The notes beneath the pieces are model-generated. The model saw nothing but the letters and a program-made list of their open reading frames with translations, did no database searches and had not been told where the DNA came from. From contig BSBN01001150.1 of the NCBI GenBank assembly GCA_027924645.1, positions 682,001-746,000 of the forward strand: a DNA stretch of 64,000 nucleotides, given 5' to 3'. The position numbers were made by a program, and so were the translations under genes. Positions 1 to 9,790 of the stretch are shown one piece after another. Numbering within the stretch: position 1 is the stretch's first letter; each line of letters opens with the position of its first letter. Source of the stretch: Cunninghamia lanceolata. Its lineage: Eukaryota > Streptophyta > Pinopsida > Cupressales > Cupressaceae.

Positions 1-2109
1 GCCAACCTCACCCGTTCCACCTAATTTGGGAATTACCTCTTTTGCCAACTTGACATTAGTCAACTTGCCTTCATTTGCAACAATCCCATCATCTTTTGTT
101 CCTACTTCCCAAATTGCAATAACACAAAATTCAACTCCTCTGTCTATACCACTATTGCCAAAGATAGATAAAGTGTGTGCAGAATCAGGCCTTCAAGAAC
201 AAGAGTCTGAGAAGGAAACGTTCGAAGAACCTCTTCTTGAAGCAGTGGATACATAAGTGATAGAAGTTTCTAATAGCCCTTTAGAAAATAACTCCACATA
301 AATAGTCTTGGGAGCTGCCCAGAAGGAGATATTAGTAAATTGGAGAAATATTGAAGATGAGGAAGAAGATACAAATAAAGAGCCAGAGAAAGAACAAAAG
401 TTCCTCGAGGGGCCACCCAACACAAACAATGAAAATCCTAAGTCCTCCTCAACACCACCGGATTCGCTGCAAAGCAAGATTGCCTATCCAAAGCCTCAGG
501 TTGAGATAATGAAATTGGACCTAAGTACCTTTCTAGCACAGACACAGAAGCTGAGGAAACAGAAAAAGGTTAAGGTGTAGTCTAGAATCTATAAGGATGT
601 GATAGGATCCTGGATAGCAGAAGTGGCTGTCCCACCCACTGATGTAGATAAAGAACAGCTCAGAGTTGAAGACTACACCATAATGACTGTTAACTTCGGG
701 CCTACTATGAGAAGTCAAAGGGTTGAGGAATTCAAAGGCTCTGTTTCTTCCATCTTAGGGTAGTTAGACAAGGATGAACTCATCAATAAAGAACTGAAGC
801 GACAAATTGAAGAATTCAAAGGTTGCCTACAGTTCTGGATAAAATCCCTGGATTCTAAAGGTGAGCTTAAGACAGTCCCTACTTTGTTGTCAAAGGATGA
901 AGCAACAAAGCTTGATGAAGTTAGGACTCTGGCTACTGGAACTCAAAAATTGATGATTGAGGTATGCCAAGAAGGATGTGAGGCCATTGACTTTGCAGCT
1001 GAACATCATAAAAACTTCTACAAATTACGGGACCTACTACGAGAAGTCAAAGGGTTGAGGAATTCAAAGGCTCTGTTTCTTCCATCTTAGGGTAGTTAGA
1101 CAAGGATGAACTCATCAATACAGAACTGAAGCGACAAATTGAAGAATTCAAAGGTTGCCTGCAGTTCTAGATAAAACCCCTAGATTCTAAAGGTGAGCTT
1201 AAGACAGTCCCTACTTTGTTGTCAAAGGACGAAGCAACAAAGCTTGATGAAGTTAGGACTCCAGCTACTGGAACTCAAAAATGGATGATTGAGGTATGTC
1301 AAGAGGGATGTGAGGCCATTGACTTTGTAGCTGAACTTCATAAAAACTTCTACAAATTACGAGACCTTTGGAAAGAATTGTATGAGGAATGTGACCCTTT
1401 TGATGAGTATTATTCTTAGGTGTTCCCTCAAGTGCAAGAAATAAGAGATTTGGCTTCTCAAACGCTGGTATTTGAAAATATCTTGACAGCAGATAGACTG
1501 CACAAAGTAGTGAAATTGTACCACCAAATAAAACTAAGAAAAGAAGTTTTTGACAATACCAAGGAAGCTTATAAGGTAGTAGATAAGAATATATTATCTT
1601 TTATCTATGAAATAAATGACTCATTGAAGGATTGCCTTGTAATGGGTTGTGATGATTTGGCTCCATACGATGTGCAAGGGCGTAAAGATAAGCTGCATAA
1701 AATAGTCTTTGAGGAGACTAAATTGGATGTCATGGACAGGTTGGATAAAGTCAGTGATCTCTGGACAGACTTCATTACATTTCATAAAGGAAGAAAGGAA
1801 GTTGAAAAGATGTATATTCAATAAAGTTAGGAGCTAGAAATGTTCAGATACCGAGTGAACCACATCGAGAACCCAGACCCCGCTGATATAAATCCAGCAC
1901 TATCAGCATGGGTGGAGTATAGGAACAAGGAGGCAGAGCAAGACAAAATAGATTTAGATGAAGAACAATAGTATATTTTAAATTATTTGAAATGTAATCC
2001 CATCACTCATGTGTATTGCCATATTTGGGAAGTCATGTGACGCTATTTTGTCCTTATTATGCCTCAAAAATTGTCTTTTCAATATGTATATTCAAAGGGG
2101 TAGTCAATT
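1..2109 (+). pseudogene. 3' end of the aORF of an upstream Ty3 copy (copy A)
   Basis: This stretch aligns base for base with 15369-17143, the end of the additional ORF of element B, so it is the 3' internal part of a second copy whose left part lies outside the window. The encoded segment is an acidic, Ser/Asn-rich linker followed by a helical, charged C-terminal region ending near 1970. In-frame stops (578-580, 1417-1419, around 1822) replace Gln codons that are intact in the other copy (CAG at 15945 and 16452). Conversely, this copy keeps the reading frame near 150 where element B has lost one base. A 332 bp tandem duplication also breaks the frame. No function is known for the protein; its position downstream of pol is typical of additional ORFs in plant Tat-type elements. 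Confidence 0.8.
699..1362 (+). repeat. 332 bp tandem duplication inside copy A
   Basis: The sequence from 699 (cctactatgagaagtcaaag) recurs at 1031 with few changes, giving two adjacent units of about 332 bp. The second copy of this region (from about 16070) has a single unit, so the duplication arose in copy A. The length is not a multiple of three, so it shifts the reading frame. Confidence 0.85.
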
Positions 2110-3104
2110 TGTCCAGGTTCAATGTATTTGAAAGTCATTTTTCATCTTTTTCCTAAGAGACAAACTGTAATCCGAGAATGTAATGAGTTATTACAAATAC
2201 ATTTAATGATGTTAAATCTGGACCGTCGGTGTTGAGTTAATCTCCACCGTCTGATCAAAAACTTAGTATGGCACCTCTCTTATATAAAGGGCTACCATTT
2301 CCTTCATTTGTAAGACTCTTGATGCCAAATTGTTGACGCTCTTCCATTTGAAGTTAATACAAAGCAAGTTTCTATAGTTTTCCTGAGATTTTGTTCATTG
2401 TCTTGCTTATTTGGTTTCATGGTTCGCTTCATGATCTACATTGGTTAGTTGTGCTTTTGCAATGTTAATGGTTTGTTAAAAGGTATTTGATGAATGTTCT
2501 CAGGCCATACTTTTAGTTACTTGCTGACTGTAAGTGGCTGTGTAAAGTTAGCCTGGGCTTTAATTTGTGCTAAGTTCAATTGCATTTCGTGAGTTAAATA
2601 GCACCATTACTTGGGTATTTTATAAATGAATGTGATATGAAAATATTTAACTTCCATCGAACATAGCATCATTTTCTGTAGTGTTGTAGCAATCATTTAA
2701 GCTTGGTTACTCAGGAAATTGGTTTCATTTCTTAACATTTGTGTACCTACAACAGTCTTCACATTGTGAATGTCACTTAGGAATCTTCTGAACCCTATTC
2801 CCTTTTATATTTTCTTTCAAGTCAACTGTTAGATTATGTTTTTTCATTAGCATTTTATATTGCCATATCAGCTGAAAGTATAAATGTTTTGCATGAATTG
2901 TTGTCCAAACTATCCAAATCTATCAACTGCATGTACGACCCCTTGTAGGAATAGCTAGTACATTCCAACTGAGAGATTCCAAGCAAGCTAAGACCTGGCT
3001 GTATTATCCTTGGAGTAGTCTTACCTAGGGTAGGATACTTTTCAAGAGAGGTGTGATCCCAACAATCACACCTGTATTGTTGTGTGCTAAAACCACCATC
3101 AACA
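2110..3104 (+). repeat. LTR shared by copy A (3') and element B (5')
   Basis: About 995 bp matching 17144-18128 with scattered differences. I place the start at TG after the purine tract aaaggggtag and the end at ...caaca, where the two copies diverge sharply (3105 onward versus 18129 onward). It contains a TATA-type promoter at about 2281. Confidence 0.8.
2281..2288 (+). promoter_or_regulatory. TATA box in LTR of element B
   Basis: tatataaa, also present in the other LTR (17316-17323), sits within the LTR as expected for the U3/R promoter of a plant LTR element. Confidence 0.5.
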
Positions 3105-3107
3105 GAA

Positions 3108-3125
3108 TGGGTGCTAGAAGGAGGG
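3108..3125 (+). promoter_or_regulatory. Candidate primer-binding site of element B
   Basis: tgggtgctagaaggaggg begins three bases after the LTR end. It resembles the tRNA-Leu type primer site of plant elements (TGGTG..AGAAG..GG), with one extra G. Its position is right; the tRNA assignment is tentative. Confidence 0.45.
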
Positions 3126-3325
3126 TGGACCAAGCTAAATTCCCCTCCACAAAATGAGCAAGTTTGGGGACTAGACAGAGACATACCAAGTCCAGCTCAA
3201 CTAGAGAGTAGCTGCTATCCTTGATAGAGTTCGGGAGAACAAGAAGGGATCAGGGAATACCCAAAGCACCAAGAGCTCAATCAGTCCCAAGAAACACAGC
3301 TGTAGTTCGAATTAACCCTCCAGTC

Positions 3326-4519
3326 ATGGCTTTCTTCATGGCAAATAACTAGTCCCCATTCCAGTTTAACATCTATCATGACATGCCAAAAAATCCTGTC
3401 AAGTTCTGCTCCAAGTTTCGAGTCAATGATCCAGATAGGACTGCAAATGAACATATTAATATTTTTCAAAGTAACATGTTCATGCTTTAGGTGTAGCATG
3501 AGGATGTAGTCTAGCGGTTGTTTCCTTACTCTTTGCAGGGTGAGGCTTACTACTGGTTCACCAATCTCTCCACAGCTTCCATACACTCATGGAAAGCTTT
3601 GAAAACTACATTCTTAGATCACTTCTGGATGCCAACTACCCTAGCTGATCTTTATAGGTCTTTTGTGGAGATTCGCCAAGGCAAAGGTGAGTTGATAAGT
3701 TCTTTCAATAATAGATTCTAAAAGGCTATTAGTCATTTGCAAGTTCCTTATGCAATAGGTCAAGCTGCAACCCTGCCAATCTATTATGCTACCTTGCATA
3801 GACTCACCTCCATGTTTGTGAGAAGAGCCAACCCACCCCCATCTAATCTCACCCAAGCCTACACCAAAGTTGTCACTGTAAACACTTAGCTAGGATAGAC
3901 AGCCACAGGCCCTTTAAATCACATGGGTCTAGTAGCAATACCCAGTCAAATACCCATGATAAACCAAGCCTTGGACAATCATACTTCTGTAATGAACCTG
4001 ATTCCAACTCCAGCTACAACACAAGCTTTAGTGGTACATCCAGGAAATCCTATAGCTGAATTAGCCCCAGTCCAGATGCCCTTTCTTCAGTCTGCAGAAA
4101 TAACCAAGACAAGGGATGACAGAGATGATATTAGAGAGCTGGCTGAGGAAATGAAAAAGCTCACTGCAGAGGTCACCCATTTGAGAAATCAAAATGCATA
4201 TCTGCAGCAGAGGAATCAAAATCAGAATCAGTTCCAGAATCAAAATCAGTATCAGAATCAGAATTTTTAGCAATCAAACCGGTCTTGGAACACTAGACCC
4301 AACAACAGAGGAGTACCATCACCATTAGAGACTCAAAATAATGATACCCATCCACCTGGTCGCGTGATGTTGGCTGAGGCAACATTGTCCATATGGTGCA
4401 GACTGCGCAATGCCAATGTTCATTCAGAATTAGACTGCCTCGAATTTCAAATACCATCTAGTATTTTTCAGATGGAGATCCAGAATGCTAAAACACGAGA
4501 ATTCGTTGACAGGATATGA
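3326..4519 (+). pseudogene. gag of element B (broken)
   Basis: Capsid/nucleocapsid precursor of the Ty3 element. From ATG 3326 a frame reads with several internal stops. The retrotransposon gag core is clear around 3520-3720 (GEAYYWFTNL, then W, then FLDHFW and RQGKGELISSFNNRF). The C-terminal part has a helical segment (about 4120-4200) and a Gln/Asn repeat (4201-4268, alternating QNQNQ). I see no zinc knuckle. Stops at about 3350, 3489, 3495, 3511, 3719 and 4268 mostly stand where Gln would be expected. A frameshift near 4520 separates gag from the protease frame. Confidence 0.8.
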
Positions 4520-4569
4520 ACTTATGCTATCTCAAAGGTATGATACTACAATGGTACTTGATAGTTACA

Positions 4570-5745
4570 CCTTTCCATTTCAAGATGATAATCAGCCTGA
4601 GAAAGAAGAGCTAGATGAAGTAAATGCTTATTAGCAATATAACAAAACTCCATACAACTTTAGAAGTAATAAACTTGAAGGGCCTTTCACCACATCCATT
4701 CCTCCAAATAACTACCAAATCCCACCTGATCCAAAAGCTTCCAACAATCCTGAACCCCCAAAGGCTACACCTCAGTTAATGCATCAGGGAGTTACTGCTA
4801 AAAGTACCCAAAGGTCTGATATAGCTAAGATGGGACAATATGTTGCAAATGAGCTCAAGAAAATGAGAGTTAGTTAGTTTGTTTATGAGTTACTAAAAGT
4901 ACCCGAGGTTAGGATAACCTCCTTTCAAGATATGGGGGCAAGTGTTAAAATAGATTCTTCTTAGAAAGAGACTCCCATAAAGGATAACACTGATAAAGGT
5001 AAGGAAAGAGTCCATGTGACAGATGTTGAACATAAGGTGTTTTTGTACAAAGATAAGAGAGAAAGTCCTCCCTTCCTCTTGACACTTAGAATATTCAAAA
5101 AAAATCTTCACAACTGCTTAGTAGACTCTGGTGCTTCCACAAATGTGATGCCATTGTCAGTATGCAAGGCACTAGGTCTCACCCCAGCAAAGTCTTCTAG
5201 GAAGGTCACACAATTGGACAAGACCGAGGTAAACATAATGGGTGAGTTGAACAGAATACATATGCAATTGGTTTCTGATCCCAGAGTGTAGCAATACATA
5301 GATATTCAGGTAGTGGATATTCCAGATCAATATGGCATGCTCTTAAGTCAAGACTGGTCTAGAACTTTGAACGGTTACATGGAAACAAACTTCTCCCACA
5401 TCTGGCTACCATGGAAGGGATTGGCAAATCATATCCATATTAAAAGGGAGCCCAAAATGAAGAATATGATTACGGAGTATAACCAGACCAATGAAAACCT
5501 ATTTTTAGAAGTTGATTTAGGGGTCTATCTTCCCCATGTTGATCAAGTAGAAGAGATATTTATGCTGAGTTGCAGCAAACTTTCTAATCAGACACACACA
5601 AAGTTTAAAGAGACTACTGAAGCATGTGTGCAATTAGTACCCGAGTCCTCTTCTGATGATGATGATGAGCCAGGAATATTTGATGGATTTCGAGACTTTG
5701 TAGCCAAATTTATAAGTGATCAAGTAGCTATGGGGAAGCAAATTT
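4570..5745 (+). pseudogene. Protease region of element B (broken)
   Basis: Aspartic protease domain of the polyprotein, which would cleave Gag-Pol. The catalytic motif VDSGAST is visible at about 5119-5139, followed by a hydrophobic LGLTPAKSS segment and a downstream VDIPDQYGMLLSQDW block typical of Ty3 proteases (5306-5355). Upstream is a Pro/Asn-rich linker. In-frame TAG stops near 4632, 4876, 4963 and 5289 interrupt it, each in a context where Gln fits. It is in a different frame from gag. Confidence 0.8.
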
Positions 5746-5975
5746 AGATGGAAGATATGTTGCTGCTGAATTGGTGTCGTATCCATGATTCATCTCATTC
5801 CAAATTCACATGTCTGCTTTGCCAAGAAGCAGTAGAGCAAGTACAAAAACACTTAGAGGTTGCCATAGTTTCAAAGGGAGATATGATGGTTACAAAGAAG
5901 GTAAGTTCTGAACCACCTCCCAAGGAGAAAAGACAAGTAAGGCAGGATGACAGCAATAAGGAATTCTGCCTCTAG

Positions 5976-6440
5976 ACTCTGAGGTTTGATGGATCTAGGT
6001 GTAGACAAGGTTTTGGAGCAGGTTTCGAACTAATTAGCCCCATGAGAAGTTCTTACTTTGCATCACATAGGTTGCAGTTTCCTTGCACAAATAACATGAT
6101 AGAATATGAAGCTTTAGTACAAGGGTTGCTGATGGCCCTTCAGAAGAAAGTCAGAGTTATTCAGGTATTTGGTAATTTAGCGCTGATTGTTAAATAGGGA
6201 AGAAGGCAATACTCCTGCAACAAAAAGAGGTTAAACAGATACATAAATTGAGTATGGGATTTAATCGAGTGCTTGGATGGTTTTAATATTCCGCTAATCC
6301 TACGAAGGCAAAACCACGTCACTGATGCTTTAGCGCAAACTGTAAGCACATTGGAACCAATAGCCATGTCAGGCTTAAAGAAGTTAACTGTTGAGTTTTT
6401 TGCCACTTCATCAGTACCAGATAATGTCACCAATTTTTAG
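5976..6440 (+). pseudogene. RNase H-like domain between protease and RT
   Basis: In the same frame as the protease, the translation shows an RNase H fold signature: FDGSRCRQGFGAGFELISP at the start, a TNNMIEYEALVQGLLMAL block (acidic E in the second motif), then a hydrophobic strand, and a final RQNHVTDALAQ block carrying the terminal Asp. This is separate from the canonical RNase H after RT (7517-8040). Plant Tat elements are known to have acquired a second, archaeal-type RNase H. Here it lies upstream of RT. Stops at about 5973, 6196 and 6250 break it. Confidence 0.7.
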
Positions 6441-6740
6441 GTTTTCGAGGATGATAAACACATAATTGATTTCCTCACCTCATCAGATGTTTTCATTGCC
6501 CAGATAATAGATGAGGAAAAAGCAAAGCCTACTGAGATGGACTTGGAAGGAGTTCTGAATCTAAAGACAAATACTATTCCTTGAGGAATGGTATAATTAT
6601 AATGACTATTTGACTCAGACAAGCTTGGAACCCAGAGGAAAGAAGGAGAATCTCCTGGTGGGCAATGCGATCCTTTCAATTTGGGGACAACTGAAGAATT
6701 TAAGAATGTGTTCATTGGGAAAGCTAGCACAAACGAAGAG
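6441..6740 (+). pseudogene. Acidic linker between RNase H-like domain and RT
   Basis: Decayed coding sequence with an acidic stretch (DDKHIIDFLTSSD, IDEEKAKPTEMD) and then frame loss. It belongs to the polyprotein by position; no domain recognised. Confidence 0.5.
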
Positions 6741-7516
6741 AAGGTAGGTATTATCCATGCATTAAGAGATTATCATTAAGTTATAGCATGGATTTATGAA
6801 GACCTCAAGACATATGATACTTCAATCATCACTCACACGATCCGATCAAACTAGGAGCAAAGTCGTTTAGGCAGAGACAAGGACCAGTTAATGCTTTGTT
6901 AGAGCCTCTAATTCTCAAAGAAGTGCAGAAATTACTGTCCACAAGAATTATATTCCCTGTCAAACACTTAGCCTGGGTGGCAAATTTAGTCCCTGTCCAT
7001 AAGAAAAATGGAGAAATCAAACTTTGCATTGACTTTCACAATTTGAACCGAGCTTCTGAGAAGGATAACTACCCACTACCATCATTGGATGAAGTGCTAC
7101 AGATTGTCGATGGCTCTTAGATGATGTCTTTTATAGATGGATATTCAGGTTATAACCAAGTGATGGTTGATTATGAGGATAAATTAAAGACATCTTTTAC
7201 ATGTAAATGGGGAATCTATGGATACCGTAGGATGCCATTTGGGTTGATTAACACCGGTGCTACATTCCAACATGCAATGGATGTAGCTTTCAAAGGACTA
7301 ATTGGAAAATACATTATAATCTATATGGATGACCTTACGCTATTTTCAAAGAGACAAGAAGATCACGTGGCTGACTTAAGAAAGGTGTTACAACGGTGCA
7401 AAGACTGCGGGATTTCACTCAATCTGAAGAAGTGCATGTTTGGAGTAACTGAAGGAAAGTTGCTAGGGCACGTAATCTCTGAGAAAGGCATATCAATTGA
7501 TCCAAACCGAGTATAG
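6741..7516 (+). pseudogene. Reverse transcriptase of element B (broken)
   Basis: RT domain of the Ty3 polyprotein. Visible motifs in order: a Y-E-D entry motif near 6795, PVHKKNGEIKLCIDFHNLN (7001 onward), DNYPLPSLDEVL, FIDGYSGYNQV, RRMPFGLINTGATFQ, and the catalytic IIYMDD at about 7318-7335, which is intact. In-frame stops at about 6777, 6850, 6895, 7118 and 7514 interrupt it. RT, RNase H and integrase share one frame, so apart from point stops the gene is well preserved. Confidence 0.92.
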
Positions 7517-8040
7517 ACAATTCTCAAGATATCACCTCCAGCTAGCAAGAAGGAACTCAAGTCATATTTTGGTAAGATCAACTTTGTCCAAAAATTTCTC
7601 ACTGGTTTTGTTGAAATTGTTCGACCACTAAATGCCATGTTGAAGAAAGATGCAAAGATAGATTGGACTCCGGAAGCTAAAGATGCATTTGCAGAGATCA
7701 AACAGGCAATAGCCAATGCTCTTGTACTAGTGTGTCCAGACTATAGGATGCCATTTTGTATCTATTATTTTGCTTTCGAGCATACTTGTGCAACCATGTT
7801 GACACAGAAGAGAGTGGTAGATGATGAAAGACCCATCACTTTTATGAGCACCCCATTAAAGGACGCAAAGTTGAGGTATCTGAACATGGAAAAGCAAGCA
7901 TATGCCCTTGTTAAGGTAGTTAATAAATTATGTCATTACATTCTAAGAAGCCAAGTGATCTTCATAGTGCCATATGCAATAGTTAAAGCACTACTAATGC
8001 AGAGTGAACTAGGTGAAAGAAGAGGGAAATAGGTTACCAT
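7517..8040 (+). pseudogene. RNase H of element B (broken)
   Basis: Continuous with RT in the same frame: connection region (LKSYFGKINFVQKFL), then the Ty3 RNase H segment with WTPEAKDAFAEIKQA, a degenerate first strand (FCIYYFAFEHTCATMLTQ), RPITFMSTPL and LNMEKQAYALV. The first catalytic Asp position of the usual YTDAS-like motif is not evident, so activity is doubtful even without the stops at about 8030 and 8047. Confidence 0.8.
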
Positions 8041-9790
8041 CCTGCAGTAATTCAACATAGAAATACAACCTATGAAACTGGTACGAGGACAGGCATTAAC
8101 CAAAATGATGGCAGAAGTTGGTCTAGGATTGGTCTCATAGCAGTACATATTAGAAGACATCTCTAAAGATGAATGGTATGGAGAAATTGTATTTTATCTT
8201 CTTAATCAACACTGTCCACCTCATTTGAATTTAGTCCAAAGAAGAGCCCTTAGACTGAAAACCAACAACTACATGATAAAGGGATCCATATTATACAAGA
8301 AAAATCATGAAGGGATTTATTTGAGGTGCCTAGACAAAACTAAGGTACAACAGGTCCTGACAAGTTTTCACAAGAAGTTTGGGATGGGCCATGGATCAGC
8401 CCATTCTACTGCCAATCAAATCCTTCTGGAAGGGTATTACTGGCCCACTTTGTTTAGAGATGCTTATTCACATGTCTGAACTTATCACATGTGTCAGACT
8501 ACCGCCACAAAAGAACAAAATGCTACTATGCCATTGCAACCAGTCTTGGAGGTACAACCATTCGCATAGTGGGGACTCAACTTTATCGGTATGGTCAATC
8601 CACCTTCCCCTGCAGGCCACAGGTATATTATGACTGCTACTGGTTATTGCACCCGATGGTCTGAAGCTATAGCATGCAAATAATGTACCATAGAGGTAGT
8701 CATTGAATTTGTTGAGAAACACATCATTACTAGGTTTGGCTGTCAGTTTTCTTTAGTTTGTGATAATGGCCCCACCTTTTCTTCATTGCATTTTTCTAAC
8801 TGGGCATTTGATTATGGGATCATTCTAAAATTTTCATCAAATTACTATCCTCAAGAGAATGGGGTAGCTGAGTCCACAAACAAAAACTTGCTTGAGGTAA
8901 TCAAGAAACTGTTAGACAAAAACCCTAGAGACTGGCATACCCACCTTAGATTCGCTTTATGGGCTAACAGAATTAGACACAAGGTTGTGTTGGGTATGTC
9001 ACCCTACCACTTAGTCTATGATACCGAGCCTATCTTCCCTATTCATTTGAGAATCCCTGTATTACAATTCATGCAAGATTGTCTTGAGTCAGATGATCAA
9101 TTGTCTTCATGACTAGCCCAATTACTGCACCTAGAAGAGAAATGTGATGCTGCCATAGAAAATTTTGCTAAACATCAAGGGGTAGTAAAATGATGGTTCG
9201 ACAAGAGAGCCAAAGTCAAGGCCTTCCGCATTTCTGATTTAGTACTGTATTGGGATAAGGCGCATGAGAAGTGTTAGTTGGCGTTGCACCAAAAGATTGA
9301 CCTATTAATGCCTGATACAACCACTTGACCTAACAAGCACAGGAGGTGGTTAAGCCCTTGTCACAAACCACCGCAGCGCAACGCTGAACAAGGAGACCAA
9401 GTGCCACACCTTGCAACAATCCCCCCCAACGCAAGCATGGGGTTTGAACTTGTGACCTCGGCTTTGATACCAACTATTAGTTGCCGTTGCACCAAAAGAT
9501 TGACCTATTAATGCCTGATACAACCACTTGACTTAACAAGCATGGGAGGCGGTTAAGCCCTTGTCACAAACCACTGAAGCGTAGCGCTGAACAAGGAGAC
9601 CAAGTGCCACACCTTGTAACAAGAAGAAGGGTGACCATGGTAAGTTTGAAAAACTTTGGTTAGGTCCATATTAGATTTAGGAGATCCTTGGTGACAACAC
9701 GTATCGACTAAAGAGCCTTACTGGTGAGGAGCTCCCATTTCCCATTAATGGATAGTTCTTGAAGTACTACTTCCAGGCTTAGGAGGCAGC
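8041..9790 (+). pseudogene. Integrase of element B (broken, split by a TRIM)
   Basis: Would insert element DNA into the host genome. Zinc-binding HHCC region at 8360-8510: the His part and GYYWPTLFRDAY are present, but the first Cys of the C-C pair appears changed to Tyr after a stop at 8477. Core: WGLNFIG (about 8572) has Asn where the catalytic Asp is expected; CDNGPTF (about 8760) and QENGVAEST (about 8850) retain the other acidic residues. The C-terminal GKFEKLWLGPY motif (9633-9675) lies beyond the TRIM at 9272-9621. The gene ends near 9780 (KYYFQA, then stop). Confidence 0.9.
9272..9621 (-). mobile_element. TRIM (terminal-repeat retrotransposon in miniature)
   Basis: Two 147 bp direct repeats (9272-9418 and 9475-9621) flank a 56 bp core. 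Read on the minus strand, the core starts with a primer site tggtatcaaagcc (initiator-Met type) two bases after the first repeat and ends with a polypurine tract (gttgggggggat) next to the second repeat. The repeats run TG...CA on that strand, with one mutated end (TA at 9475-9476 on the plus strand). The flanks carry a perfect 5 bp duplication, agaag (9267-9271 and 9622-9626). It has no coding capacity and is mobilised in trans. Removing it restores the integrase C-terminus. Confidence 0.93.
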
